Notes: a model not told the origin generated them from the letters alone. Positions 19,850 through 33,435 are shown, numbered from the stretch's first letter. The stretch is 64,000 nt of DNA from Membranipora membranacea (GCA_914767715.1 OU612074.1:3857501-3921500); one strand, 5' to 3'. Translations and numbers: made by a program.

Positions 19850-19935
19850 GAAAACTAAAATAGCCAATCAGATAGCAGCATAGAGTCACGCCCAATTCTC
19901 TGCCATACCCATCTTGTGCGTTGTTTCACTTTACA
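19850..19935 (+). promoter_or_regulatory. Conserved promoter block of MGST3-like gene 2
   Basis: Second copy of the block at 14502-14600, with the CCAAT box in TAGCCAATCA at 19861, then AGTCACGCCCA, CCCATCTTGTG and GTTTCACTTTA. Retention of these pieces between otherwise diverged flanks suggests they are under selection. Confidence 0.6.
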
Positions 19936-20008
19936 ACAGTTGGTAAAACGAATAAAGCCGCCTGTGTTGGTTTTAGTTACACATTGTGTGCCAGTTTCCA
20001 GAGTAGAA

Positions 20009-23000
20009 ATGTCTGTCCAAGTCGTATTACAGCCTGAGTTTGGCTACTGTATGCTGGTGTTTGTTTTGAGCATATTCCAGCTTACATGGATGTCAATCAA
20101 GGTTTACATGGCTAGAAAGAAGTTTGATGTCCAAGTGAGTTGTTTATAATATTTTCCTCAGGTCAGCATTAAGTAATTGGGTAAAATGAAAGTTTAGTTC
20201 ATTGGTAAAACACTGGCAGAGCTCTGTCAACATTGGAGTAGAACATTGGTTCCCCTCTCAGTCAGCAAATTGTGAACAAGAAATTGAGTTCATGGAGAAT
20301 AATATGCAGATCAAACTGAATTTAGCCAACACATTTGCTCAATCAGAGCCAACCAACCACAATGGCTAGACTGCTGTGAAGTCCTTCTAACAATTAGTCC
20401 GTATCTACCATATTCATGTGAGCCAATATGTTGGTCCATTTTCAACTTACCATGTCATATTGCTACTTTATTCTGTTACTGTTTGTAGCCACCACAGCTT
20501 TACTCTGATAAGCCAGGAGATATCGCGTTCAACTGTACGATGAGGGCTCATCTCAACACGTGAGTCGTCAAATCTCTGCAAAGAGCCATCTGCTTAACAG
20601 TTACAATGTGTGAATATCAAAAACCCACCCGGATTGGTCTTTGTTATAATAATTTATGCTGCCAAAACCATCATCATATCATCGTCTGGATGGGCTTATT
20701 GCTCCAATAATAATGAGTGTCTAAAGCCCATCCAGTTTTATTACAAATTACATATCCATCCACCTTTATCAAGTTTGTTTACGAATGCATGTTATGCAAT
20801 CGGATGCCTATTCGGCAACTGACGGTTGTCTGAGTTCAAACTGGATGCCTATTTGGCAATTACTAGATGTCCCCTTGGTATTGGCAATTGCTAAATGTAT
20901 ACAGGATCCTTCCCTAGAGCCAATGTGTTAGCACTGATTGGTCAGAGCCAACACATTGGCTATCTTTTGCGTAGAAGTGAAGTGTCCCCCCCCCCCCCCC
21001 CCCCGAAATTTGATGTTAAGCGTGATCTAACAGTGAGAAGAATTCATGAGGGAAAGAGACTCGCGGACCTCAAAGCCAACTTTCATAGTTTAGCTCTTTT
21101 TATGGCAGCTGAGTGCGAGGAATGGAACAAAATTATTTTGTTATTATTCCCATGGCTAAGAATCTTTAATGTTTAAGAATGTATTATTTTATTCATCTTG
21201 TTGTAGATTGGAGGGCTACCCTCAGTTCTTAGCTTTACTGTTTGTTGGAGGTTTGAAGCATCCGGTAAGTGACTAATTTGTACCATTTATATGTGACTTT
21301 TAAGTTCTAAGGATGATGTGGGCCCGTGGGACTACAGCTTTTCTTAACTTTGGTTTAAGCCAAGCCAAACCAAAGTTGAAATAAAACAGCAGTCCTATGG
21401 AGCAGCCAGTCTAAAGCAATTAAACCATTCCAAACATCCTGACAGAGATTCCTAGTATTCCAAATTAATCCATTTTCTGCCTCCTTCCTTGCTCATGCAC
21501 AGTGAAAAATAGCAAACAAACAAGTAAAACTAGTAAACTACCTACTTTGCAAGCATTTCTTTTTATCGCAACAAAACAAAATATCTTGTCCACCTGTTAG
21601 TAGCTTATTTTGATTTGTAGAGTAAAACAAAGGCCTAGTTGTCATCATAATGCTGCAATTAGCCCTACCCTGACCATCAAAAACGCAACAAGCAAAATAT
21701 CAGTTGAAAGGCAATCAATAGTCACGTATTGTCTATTGGCTAGCATGTCCGGTTTACCGTAATCATAGACCTCATTGTATTCATTCTAACCAAAGACAAC
21801 CTGAGCACCCTGCCATCCCTAGAATTATTGTCCCATATTCTCACTCAACTCTATAACTTGTCATGTATGGGTTTGATGGGGATGATATCGCCAAAAGTGT
21901 TTGTTTAACAAATCGTAAAGAAAAGCGGACAGAGTTAGTGAGACTGCCTTAAGGATTCACACGTAAATCAGCTGCCACTGAATAACATTGATCCAAACGT
22001 TATGATGTATTTTCTTTGCGCAAAATATGTGTAAAATCAATTGCAATGCAATAATTGCATGTATCCATTCCATCAGACCAGTAGCAGTGCTCAATTGTTT
22101 TTAACAGTATTTCGCAGTCTAGTTTTCCACACTACAGGCAATAATAATACTCACTCTTCCAACTTTGATCAAAACTGCTCTATCATCATATGGATATCAA
22201 ATCATTAAAAAGATGTAGACCTTCGGTTCAATTTTTTTGAAGGTAACGTAGAACCATTGACAGCATGCCTTGTTGATGTGATGACATGTTATATAATATA
22301 GATGACATTACATTACAGGTGCTCTCTGCAGTAGGAGGTATGATTATCATAGCTGGTAGATTCGCCTACTTCCTCGGCTACGCTACTGGAGGTTAGTCAT
22401 CTTATCCTCGGCTCAGAAAATTTGGAATGACATTGTAGTTGAGTTTTTTTAACACACATATCGAGTACCAAGATTTCTGTGCCCTTAATATATTTCCGAA
22501 AGTTAACCTAAATATTTAAATGTGGACCAACAAGTCTCTCTAATTAATGCTTGATTTGAACCGGAGGCCCTCTTTTACTTCAATGAGGTTGAGCAGTCTA
22601 ATCCCTGCAACCAAATAAAATGTATGTGGTGCCGTTAAGATGTTTCTGTACTCTACTAACAGTCACATGCATATTTTATTTCATCACCAGTGCTAACAGT
22701 AACTTTTGCATGACTTGATAATGTCCCAGATATTCACCTACACATTCATAATGTTTTGCACAGTCATGCAAAGCCGATGCAATATTGAAATATCTCCTAT
22801 GTACCAATAAATAACCCTGTACTAATCAACAAGATTCAGGCATGTTAGTTTTAACATGCCCTCCAACAATTTGGTCCATACTTGATGCACTATTTCTATA
22901 TCTTCACCATCAAGCTGTCATTCCTGACAGAACCTCAATAACTCTGTACTGTTTAGGCTCTGTTCCCTTGTCCCTGATCATATACATAAAATCCTAATGC

Positions 23001-23210
23001 AGGTTTAAATAAGAACTTAGATGACTTTATGAAAGCAAACTGTTGTACAGACCAATATGCCACATGACATTATGATGAATTGTAGACCATATATTTTTTC
23101 ACTCTGTAGACGCTAAGAAGAGGCAGAGAGGAGGATGGTTTCATCTGGGAGAGCTTGACTGTCTAGGATGTGTCATCTCTGGTGCTCTCAGTCTGCTAGG
23201 ATATATATAA
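20009..23210 (+). CDS. MGST3: Microsomal glutathione S-transferase 3-like protein, copy 2
   Basis: Exons 20009-20134, 20489-20559, 21207-21264, 22319-22391 and 23110-23210 give 142 aa. Each exon has the same length and phase as in the first copy. The proteins differ at scattered positions, mostly in helix 1 (MSVQVVLQPEF) and in FHLGELDCLG near the end. FNCTMRAHLNTLEGYPQF and AGRFAYFLGYATG are unchanged, so the active-site region is retained. Intron sequences have diverged and changed length, so the duplication is not very recent. It is the same predicted ER-membrane glutathione transferase/peroxidase. Confidence 0.9.
20986..21004 (+). repeat. Homopolymeric C tract (19 bp)
   Basis: Nineteen consecutive C in intron 2 of MGST3-like gene 2. 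The frame spanning it (20895-21176) is not a gene. Length in the assembly may be unreliable. Just upstream, at about 20918-20962, AGCCAATGTGTTAGC-type sequence is repeated in inverted orientation. Confidence 0.85.
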
Positions 23211-24370
23211 GTGTCTTATATTAAGTAAGTAAGCAGTACACTAATCAGCATGAAAACTGGAAATTTTAATCATGATTTTGAAAGATCTTACATTTTTGGA
23301 GTTGTCCACACCTCTTCAGAGGATGCACAACTCCAATACTAAAGTACAGTGATTTCCACTGTTTATACATCAAGTTACCATTCCGGTGGCGTTACTTCAG
23401 CTATGATTCAAACAAATATGTCAGTCATTATGAGAATAACTTAATGATGAAAAGGGGCTTAACAGGCTCTCCAGCAAACACTGAGGACATCAAACGGTAA
23501 ACTTTAAGGGCAACCAGGGTTTCAAACAACTTCTCATTGATTAATAGCAGATTGCACCTTCTGCATGGGGAAAAGGACAAAATCTAATTCGGATGATTTT
23601 TCAGCCAGAATTCATGTGAAACATTTCATCTCTCAGTTACTCAAACTCAGCAGAAATTGAATACCACAGAGCAGTTTCCTGTTCCTGTTATTATTTAGCC
23701 TGTGCTCTATCATCATTACAGCAATGTCTTGGAACGTCCCCTAAACTGAAGTGTTACCAAGCTTAGAGTCAGCAACTACTTTGAGTTTTGCATTGCGTAA
23801 TGCACAAAGCTGATCCTGCCTAGCACATTATTTACTACCCATTAATGCATTGCTGCGAAACCTTGGTTGCCCTTTAACTGTTGAGACTAAGGTTGACCAA
23901 AAAATTAGTTATTTGCCTAATGTATTGACTAACAGTGTGTAGCGATGAATGTATGCTACACTTAGATAATGCGATATTTTGTATTCAGCATTTTGATTAT
24001 CAATTTGGTAACTTTGAAAGTCAAAAAATGCTGCAGAAATATTGCCGGCATTTATTATTTTGTATTTTTCCGAAAATCCAAAAATGAGCCAAACTGACAA
24101 ACTATTCGAGAACTAATATGAGAACATTTTCGCAGTTAGAAATTTTTGATCTATCAATATGGCAAGAGAAAAGGAAATTGAATATGGCCTTGAGTCTCTC
24201 TTCAAATAGTTGGGAAGATTAACCATATCTATAAGTTCAGGGAAGGGGTATTTGCCATGCATGACGATACCCTGTAGACTAAATAAGAATAATATAATGT
24301 CACTGATGTTTTGTGCACATAACTCATAGTGCTCATTTTAATTATCTTTTTTTGTTTTTTTACTTTGCAG

Positions 24371-24429
24371 GTGCAGGTATGACCATGAGTGAATTTTCCA
24401 GACGGTGCATTGGACTATTAATCAGATAA
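24371..24429 (+). other. Candidate alternative terminal exon of MGST3-like gene 2
   Basis: Acceptor TTTGCAG at 24364-24370, then a phase-compatible frame GAGMTMSEFSRRCIGLLIR ending in TAA at 24427-24429. It parallels 18914-19002 in position, phase and the first ~10 residues, then diverges and is shorter. Confidence 0.4.
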
Positions 24430-27336
24430 AAGTTCAGCTGTGAGTAGTTCAGCAGGATTTTGATTTCCAGATACATGAGCAGACAACTCAAAGATTATAC
24501 AACATTCCTTTTTTTATACTTTTATAAAATAAATTTTAACAATGTAGAATTGATACCCCCTATTGTAGTAACTATTGAAATCATCTTTTTCCTAAATATA
24601 TACTTATCTTTGCACTATAAGTTTGTTTTTCTGTCTGAGCAGACTAGACATAGCAGTCTGTGCTCTGTCTAATAGTATTGGATATAATTTGAGGCCCTGG
24701 CAGTTTCTAAAATGTCTCATGATGAGTAAGACGTTCAGAACGTAGCCCGGGCTCAGTTTACTGTGTGGTGTTGTCAGCAAAAATGTACATCCGTCTATAT
24801 GGCACGGTAGTCATGTCAGGAGTCTGTCATTATTGAACATGAACCAAGATGCTTAAAGTCATATATCGCCTTCCTGGTTTCAGCAAAAGGTGTGTTACAA
24901 TACTTAAAATTTTTTCATAAGTTTATTCAGAATAGCGCACTGATGCAAAATGTATCGTCATGACTCACTAATTTCAATTGCAAGAGTTCCATGCTGGAAA
25001 GCACATACACCCAATTTGCTCCCATTACAACATACTGAAAAATGTGAAAAAAATTACATTGCGTCCCCCCTGGCTCTGACGCCTCACCACCGACGTTTCT
25101 TGGGATTAAGTTACTAATCTATGACTCTTAGTCTATGTGGGGCCATAAGGATATCCGCATCATATCTTCTCATCGTTTTGCAGAGCAGGATCGGTGGTGT
25201 TTTTTTGCATTTGACGATGATAAATCAGTTATTACCTGACAGATTATCAGCGTGACAGATTCCGATCATCGAGTCAGCTGTACTTTACTCTGTTGTCTCA
25301 GGGTGTAGGTACTGATCCTGTACCGTGTGGTGTCAGCTTTAAATGCTTTGTTCTGTCCTGCCGGTCTATATGAGTAGAATATCCGCTCTTGATCAAGATT
25401 TTGTGTGCTTTAATGGCGTTTTTTACCTGAAAATTAAAATGACAAATTGTCTCTAGAGACATGGTTCCAATAAGGATGCGAGATGAAGGTGTAACACAAA
25501 CGTAAAGTTTGATTGTCGAATTTTGAAGCCATCTGACTCGCATGGATGTTGAAATGCATGGCTCTGTCTGAGGAGGTCTGTCTAAAAGAAACGAAAACAG
25601 GAAGATTGGTGATGGTACTGGGTATGAAGTGTCAACATCAGTAATTGCTTGTCTATTTCCTCCTGGATCTGCATGGTGAGCAGTAACTCAATCATAGACA
25701 AAGTTATGGAATAATATATGAGAACTCAACTGCCAAGTAAAGTGCTTATTCTATATTTTACCAAAAGTTCCGCAATTGCATCTACGCTTGGTCGCTACGT
25801 AATTTAACCGTCTATTTCTTGATATCACCACTACATCGACCACAATTGCATGTTGCTGGTTGATCAGGGTCACGCTCCAATGGTAAGCTAATGAATGTTG
25901 CAAAATACCAAAAAAATCCTATATTATGGAAATCAGTATGGAATAATTAATGGCCATTAACTAGAAGTTATCTGTCACTAATATACAGATAGATCAGAGG
26001 CGTTTTAGGTTTTAATGTAGAGTCAATGCCAACGAGTGACGTAGTCGTCACAGCCTTGTAGGTCTGCTTATCCTGTTGTTGTGTTGGTTGCACCTGGCCC
26101 ACTTCATACCTATTAACTGTCAAATCGCCTGTGGTGAACATTTCGTGTCTCAAGCTCTCTTCTTGTCTGCCATATCTCCGAGTGTTGAGCCTGACAAGTG
26201 ATAGAGCTGTGGATGGAGTGGATTATGTGTGGACTTAACCGCTGACAAACCAAAGGTAGGTTAATGTTACCAGAGCTGCCAGAGCTACTGTTGACCTTTT
26301 GTTGGTACCGATATATCATATCTACTGTCCAGCCGACTAAAGTTTGTGATCTAAAGCTGTGATGTCCCCTTGTTGAACTTTGGACTCGAAGTTGACAGTC
26401 TTATGGAAGCTGGCAGCAGGGTACCACCTTCACCCCATCAACTTTTTGGTTTCACTTACAGTATGTCAGACTTGGGGTGAGGGATCACATTGTCCCACTG
26501 ATCCTTTTTGATTACATTTTAGATCCTGTTTTAAGGGTTACTCTTGTCCGCAGCCCAATAGGCAAATTTAGTCACGGATTAGCCAGTCTTGAAAAGTTAT
26601 TTTGGTTGGGGGGATGTTCACCAACAAAGCTTGTCATTACAGACTCGTCCTGGCTATTCTTCAGGTTGGGCAGATTTAATGATTTGAGAGCACAATCACT
26701 GGCATCGATCGTTACTAGGCCATATCCAGATCAGGAATAGAGGCCGGGCATTCATATAAGTCTGACCTTGTGCCGGTCATTCGTTTGGTCCTGGGTTACT
26801 TTTGTATTTTTTGATTGGTTATAGAAATACCTAGCCTGTCTTTGACAAGCTTATCAAGACAGCTGGGGGCGCAACCACATCATCTCTTGACAAACCTGTG
26901 ACGTTATCAGAATGCATCAGCTCAAACCATTAGAAGTAATCGCGGTTGTTGGAGTATTTTTAACACAGCCCATTATCCTTATCTGTGACTGGTCTCATAA
27001 GGCTAATGGGCCATTCTGTTACTCACTATTGGGTATAAATGGATGATCTGCCTAAGGTATGAAATATGGAGCCTCTTAACAACCTTTTAATCTTGTATCA
27101 TCTTTTGATATATATGGCAAAAAAGTTGAAAATTCACATTGTATCCATGTTGTTTAATGTCATTTCAGGCAAAGACGACTACATTTGTGGGATCGAAAAC
27201 AAAAACAGGCATTTCTTAATTAGACGCTTACAGCAGAAGTCGCCTTTATGCTGGATTATACCAACAAGCATACTTCAGTAAAGGCAGCAGATGCGGGGAT
27301 AGAGACTTCAAACACAGGCATTAGTGATATCAAATC
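24430..27336. other. Intergenic DNA with the 5' UTR of receptor gene 1
   Basis: No gene is supported here. A small fold-back (GCCTGTCTTTGACAAGCTT region, about 26832-26870) belongs to the AGCCTGTCTTGACAAGCTT family seen at 45316-45389. TCATTTCAG at 27160-27168 is a good splice acceptor, so 27169-27336 is probably the 5' UTR part of the receptor's coding exon. Confidence 0.4.
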
Positions 27337-28758
27337 ATGAGTACAGAAAATATGACCGGATATTGGTTAGAGGAATTTGAAAAGGAACATTGCGCTGTCA
27401 TCGATATCCTCTTCGTGATATTTCCAATATGTGGATTATTATCTTCCGGACTACTACTCATGTTATTCATATTCCAAAGAAGCCTTCGTAAATACTCCAG
27501 TCTCATGTTGAATATGACACTTTTACATCTCTTCTTGAGATCTATATCTGTACTTATATTCAAGTCGCCTCAGAACATCCAAAGTGACATCGGAGATAGC
27601 AGTCCAATCTACTGCTCTATTATGAAGCTAGTACCGGAGTACTGGAAGATTGTACTTATTATTGGATTACCTCTACATAGCATGGAGAGACTCATCAGAT
27701 TTAAGACGCGCTCTTTCATGACTCTATCAAAGAGGAGACAACTTTTCGGATGTCTACTTATTGTAACGCACACGTTATCGTTGTTTATCGTGATATTACC
27801 AACAACTTCTATATTCAACGAAAACTTCAACGTAATGTGTGACCACGCAGTCGTGTACGGCGAATCTTATGTCTATATATTCATGTCTATTAACGGATTA
27901 TCGATAACTTTGACTGCTGCATTGGTTGGAGTTATTCTCATAAAGCTGAACTTTAAGAGACTTGAGCTCAGAAATGATCAAAGCAGACGTACACGCCTGT
28001 CTCAGGTGGTTAGAGCCGAAGTCATGCTGACGCTGGCTATTTCTGTCGGATTGATGCCGTGTGGAATAATCAACATAGTGAAACTTATGTGCGGCAGTTA
28101 TATGATCAATCATAACAGTTTCTGTGACAGCAAAGAGGAAGGCTACCGCATGCATAATATTCTACAAATGCTGAGATTCACACATAAAATCTTCTGCTAT
28201 TTCTCGCCGATAGTTTACCTACTTCTAAACTCTAAGCTACGACACAAAGTGTGGTTATCATTTCGTAACAGCAAGTCAGGAAAGAAAGGAAGTAGGTCAC
28301 AAGGGTCACAAGGGTCAAACCTGGTGAGCGAAGACACCTCATCTGAATCTTTGGACTCCTCATCTACACGATTCACTGTGTCTATCATAACAAGCAGACG
28401 AGGTAACAGTCTCAGCAAAACTATCAGTGTTAGTTCACTTGACGAAGACGATATCCTCACTATAGCCAATGATCTACAGGTCATACCAGGCAAAAAACTG
28501 ACACCGCCCCCTATTTGGCAGCGAGAGAAAAAGGACTCACATATGCGGCAGCGATCTTCTAAATCCAGTAAGAGTCTAACTGATCTAGTCGATGTTATGT
28601 CTGTGATTAGTGAGAAGTCAGAGGTTAGTCGTACTAGCTCGATCACTCGATTATCAGTCAGTCAGTTAGAGTCCCGTATTAGTCCTGTCGACTCTGGTAG
28701 AGGGTCTTTACGTAAGTCTGACTCATCCGACAATGAAGAGGACAAAGAATACTACTAA
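27337..28758 (+). CDS. Divergent seven-transmembrane receptor 1 (rhodopsin-like GPCR candidate)
   Basis: Intronless CDS of 473 aa. Seven hydrophobic helices at about residues 23-48, 56-76, 91-113, 133-153, 174-198, 229-252 and 280-297. The cytoplasmic tail of about 170 aa is rich in Ser/Thr. Class-A-like features: Cys at the start of helix 3 (IYCSIM) paired with Cys in loop 2 (VMCDH), and SMERLI at the helix 3 end in place of DRY. Helix 6 has LMP instead of CWxP, followed by an extra loop-3 Cys pair (MCGS...FCD). Helix 7 ends SPIVYLLLNSKLR instead of NPxxY. The tail has DVMSVISEKSE from residue 419, shared with both paralogues. No signal peptide. The ligand is unknown. Assignment to rhodopsin-like GPCRs is inference from topology and the Cys/ER pattern. 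Confidence 0.8.
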   Translation: MSTENMTGYWLEEFEKEHCAVIDILFVIFPICGLLSSGLLLMLFIFQRSLRKYSSLMLNMTLLHLFLRSISVLIFKSPQNIQSDIGDSSPIYCSIMKLVPEYWKIVLIIGLPLHSMERLIRFKTRSFMTLSKRRQLFGCLLIVTHTLSLFIVILPTTSIFNENFNVMCDHAVVYGESYVYIFMSINGLSITLTAALVGVILIKLNFKRLELRNDQSRRTRLSQVVRAEVMLTLAISVGLMPCGIINIVKLMCGSYMINHNSFCDSKEEGYRMHNILQMLRFTHKIFCYFSPIVYLLLNSKLRHKVWLSFRNSKSGKKGSRSQGSQGSNLVSEDTSSESLDSSSTRFTVSIITSRRGNSLSKTISVSSLDEDDILTIANDLQVIPGKKLTPPPIWQREKKDSHMRQRSSKSSKSLTDLVDVMSVISEKSEVSRTSSITRLSVSQLESRISPVDSGRGSLRKSDSSDNEEDKEYY

Positions 28759-31700
28759 CATACAATTCAGACTGTTTAAAAACGCACCCTACCCTTTTCA
28801 AAATTCAAACGAAAAAGATTTTGTTACACAGCGATATTAGTTTTTTCAGCTAGGGAGTGGTGACCACCCTTACTGAATTTTTTACATTTATTTCTATGTA
28901 TGACAAGGCATTTAATATGCTGCTATTTGTTTGTAACTTGACCTACACGATGTATACCGCCTCTGGTGGTATTTTCTGACAATCTGTGATGTTCTAAAAT
29001 AATATATTTTGTGAACCAAAATAAATTTATGTTATCCTGAATTAGCACTAACAATGACAATATCATGATATCGTGACAGAGTTTGGTTAAACCTTCCAAC
29101 CTCAGCAGAGGTGCATAGGCCCTCCGCAAGCTTTCCTTGTTCACTAGGGTATGGCAGGTACTAGATATAATTGTCAAACAGCAACATTTAGATTTTTCCC
29201 ACATAGCTGAACTTTGTGTTTAGTGAAAGTTTAAGAGGTTGTAAATTGCGTTCATGACTGATATCATGAAGGGAAGTTAGTGCGCTAACTTTCAGGAACT
29301 CAGATCTTCCCACTATTTGAACTTGATGAGTACCAGACTATCCTGTTCTAAGTTACCGTTGCGGTGAATCGTTAACATGACACTAGTGGCATAGCAAGAG
29401 TTCTCATACCACGACTTATGTATGACCAGGAAGTATAAAGCTCTGAGTCACTTTTAGATATTGAGCAACATAATTTGCATAATATTTGTAGTAAAACACT
29501 ACAGCCTGACAAAATCCTGAGGGAGCTGTCCATATTTTATAGTGCAAGAGAATTATTCTGTTTACTGCTAGAAAAATTAGCATGCTCAGTTAACAGTGCA
29601 GCTCATCGAGCCAAATCATCAGTTGACATTGGATTCCAGTTTTATAGTAGTTTGACAAGCTTCACATGGGTGATAATGTGTATCCGCCATGAATAGGTAA
29701 CAGGGCTAATGTACTTATATCGATATTCTGAGGTTCTGGTTAAGAAAGGAGTTTTTAATATCCTGAACACAGTTGAAGCTGTGTACAAAATGGAGTATAA
29801 ACACACACAGAGAAACAAGTTTTCTCACTGTGGTTCTTCAGCCGAATTAGGTTTCCCTACGATTTAACTGGTGCTAAAACATTCTAGAGCTATTCTTTGT
29901 TTTTTTGTAATTAATTTATTACCATGACTCATAAAGCTTGTATGTTAACATGTCAATAGTAAAGTTTAAGAAGGAAACATGTGGTCATCAGATGTGATTG
30001 ATTTCTTCTCCATCATATATGAAAAAAAACAAAACCTGGGTAGAAATTGGGCTATGCAACAAAAGATAATCCAGCTAATAATGTGTCTCCCACTGATTGG
30101 AAATTAGACGATGTAAGATTTTAGTGTTTTGGAAAATAAAAAACAACCACTGTACATCTCAAATCAATCTCATAGCAATGAACAAAAAAACTAAATTTAC
30201 TCGTACAAAGACATTATTGAATCGTATCACCGTTCAAAGCGTGAAAACACAGGGAGTAGAAGGGTTTATCTATTCTATCTCCCCTATGACAGATTAACAC
30301 TAAAATGATGATTATGATAAACATCATAACACTATGGCGTAATGTACTCCCAACCTAGCTGTTGCTATTCGATCTCAGACCTATTGGAATATTATGAAAC
30401 AGCACAATACATCATCCCAGTCCTGTAATAAACTGCAGCAAATGCAGAACTTGCAGCTCTTGATAAAAAAAAAACTTTATATTGAGTCGTGCTCTCCGAA
30501 TTTAAGGCGTGACAACTTCTCAGTAATATAAAACAAAGAGTTCCGGTTGAGACGTTTGAGGTGTGGTGTTAAATATTGTTGCATACATGTGTGCGCTTAT
30601 GTTGAAAATGATTTTAAGGTCAGGCTGTTGTTCTTATACAGCTACTTATAGAAATAAAACAAGGCATATTGTTAGATAGTTAAATTTAGTAGCTTCTCCC
30701 ATCTGTTGTTTCCCCGCTTAGTTCAAGCACAACAGCAGCGAGAGGGCGAGAAAGTTTAGTGTTCACTGGGTGTGTAGATTATATTGGTTATCATTAATAT
30801 CATCTGAGCTTGGTTTTCTTTGATCACAAAAGGTTATATGATAAAACTAGAGAACACTCTGCACTGAAAACCTCACCCCAGATATTGAGGATCATCTAGC
30901 CATGAGCATTTTACTGCTTCTTGATACTACTGGTATAATTTACGATTAAAGAATCAAAACAACCGAAGAATCCTGAAGGACTTTTTGCATTTTTGTATTG
31001 TAGTATGGTGATTCCCCAACACACTTATTTAGATTGATTTCAACCTCAAATTTACACCTTTTGTTAGAGGTGCTTTGTTTGTTTTGCAGTTTTTGCATGT
31101 TACGTAATGTGCTTTGTCAATACTCTCAAACACACAGATAGTATATGAAAAGAAACTCAGTAATTTCATCATAGTTTATTTGATCAACTAATAAAAATTT
31201 ATTCCATGCAAAAAATTTGGTTCCGACACTTTTTGTTGTTGTTTTCAAACACATGGTCCTATTTGCTTCTTGCATTGATCGGTGTTAAATAAAGTTCATA
31301 TCATTATAATATCTTTATACGTATCGTGCTTTCACTCTCTCCTTGCTCCCTGTGTTAATTATGTTGTTGGCACGAACCATAAAACCCACAACATGTCAGA
31401 CATTCCTGTGGATGCAGAAATTAACAAAAAAATGACGGATTCCTGTTTTGAAACAAGAATAACGCAGTGAATGTAAGCATTCAAACCAGACAAGGGGTCT
31501 TCAAATAGCAGAAAGTGATTTATCATCTTAACACTGTAGAAGTCCCAAACACTTGCAATTATGCGCTGCGATCTAATTGACGTAACACTCTAGCTAGGTA
31601 CCATACAAAACACTTATAAAACATCGTTACAAAGTTTTGGACCATTCCTATTCTCACTGCATTGACGAAGTTTTTGTCATCAGCTTCAGCAGAAAATTTA

Positions 31701-33435
31701 GCCTATGGTTTTTGGTGAACGGAAAGTGAAGACGATTGATTCTTTCATCTTCTGTCTTACCCAAGGAACCCTGATGGAACTTTTAATCGTTCGTTGTGAT
31801 ATGGAGAATATTACGCTGCCATACATATATATATTTATATATATATATATATATGTTGACCTTAATATATAAAATACATATTATATATATATATATATAA
31901 TATAGACTTTATATATAAAGGCATGTATATATAAATGCTGACCTACAGACATCAGTGGGGGTATATAAGTGAAAATCCAGACCTCTGAATAGTGAAATCA
32001 TCCGATTTTTCTATTAGTCTGCTTCAAGGAAATAAGGAAATGAAACGTCCTGTATCAACTTTATAGGAATACCATAGTCTAGCTTGAAGAATGACTTGCA
32101 ATAATTGTTCTCAGATTGCGATTGATTATGTTAGTCAATGATGTAAACTACCTATGATGACGGCTACTTCAAAGTTAATCGGTATGTCCATCTTCGGCAT
32201 CGGTAAGGGTACAGAACAAATTAACAATAGTGCAAAAGAAATAAGGTCCCCAGGACCGACAGCCAGAAAAGATTTTTCCGTGTCCCAGAGGGTTAACGTA
32301 TTTGCAGCAGGATGAGTATGCCTTTTTGGTGCAGGCTTGTATTAACTCATGGTTAGCTAACATTTACTCATCCTGGATGTATCTAATCTGAGTAACTGTT
32401 CGACAAATTCTTAATCAGATTGCTAACAAACTTTGAACTCCCAGCATATAAGCTGAACCTCTGGCCTGCATTTGGAAACAATGGTATATTTATATTCTGC
32501 TGGCATAAGACTGACACTTGTTGGAGAGCGCTCTACTTGTGTGGCGATACAACATAAGTGTCATTAATCTTAATAATACCCAAAACTGTCAATATATCAC
32601 CGCTTTAACCAGATCCGGAGTCATAACTTACTCGGCCAAATGGCTTACCAACCATACTAAACTGAGTGCAACAGGGCAATCTCGGCGGAGGATCAATCTA
32701 GCTTCCATATTACTAAAGAGAACCAAATGAGCTTGACAGTGGCATTTTATGACATTTATTCCTTGCACTGATGAAGCAGAGCTCCTGATTTTAAAGCAGG
32801 TTGCATTATAAGGAAGGATGCGGTACTGGACAGATCTGATTCTACATCTTCTTTAACTTGTAAGTCAAACTGAGCTAGAGATATTATAGTGGCAACACAT
32901 TTTTTTTACCTGATGTTATAGTGAGGACCTCTGATGCACATAAAAGATTTAGCTACAGCTGATACATAAAAGATTTAGCTACAGATTATCGTATCACCGT
33001 TGGCAAAGTTGCTGAATTCCCTTGGAATTAACTTTGTTACTCAACGTCCCATACAGTTTTGTAGTACAACATGATCTTCTTTGATCAAAAGGCCAATATG
33101 TCATTGCCTGCAATACTGATAAATGATGGCGTTGTTACTATTTTTTATGCTAGGCTGGTATCAGTTTGCAAGCACCTCGAAGGACATCTGATAAACTAAA
33201 TGGTGGGCAATAAATGGTGTACTGTCTTGGGATTTAAACTCAGGCACTGGTGCAATCGAAATTGATTGTTTATTGAGCTCGAAATTGTGTTGTCAAAAGG
33301 TTAAACTCAAGCTCTTAGGAAACAGTTGAATATATTGACAATTTCTCTCTGTATTAATACTCTACCCGTCTATTTTCGATGTATTACCTTCACCTTTGCT
33401 CCATCCTTCCAGGGCCGGTACAGATATGTCCAAGA
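28759..33435. other. Intergenic DNA between receptors 1 and 2
   Basis: A possible poly(A) signal AATAAA for receptor 1 is near 29020. A TA-rich microsatellite is at about 31824-31931. A short direct repeat of CATAAAAGATTTAGCTACAG occurs twice near 32938-32985. TCCTTCCAG ending at 33412 is a likely acceptor placing the receptor 2 start at 33436. No other gene was recognised. Confidence 0.4.
31824..31931. repeat. TA-dinucleotide microsatellite cluster
   Basis: Several (TA)n runs separated by short unique sequence, self-complementary on both strands. Intergenic. Confidence 0.8.

Noticed and set aside
20895-21176. 93-codon frame with a proline run
   Set aside because: The proline run comes from a 19-bp poly-C tract in an intron; neighbouring MGST3 exons explain the locus.
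28215-28646. 143-codon antisense frame within receptor 1, and similar antisense frames in receptors 2 and 3
   Set aside because: Shadows of the receptor coding frames; they have no hydrophobic pattern or motif conserved across the three genes.
33379-33435. Upstream ATG for receptor 2
   Set aside because: A polypyrimidine tract and AG end at 33412, and the two sister genes also have acceptors just before the coding exon, so this ATG is probably intronic.
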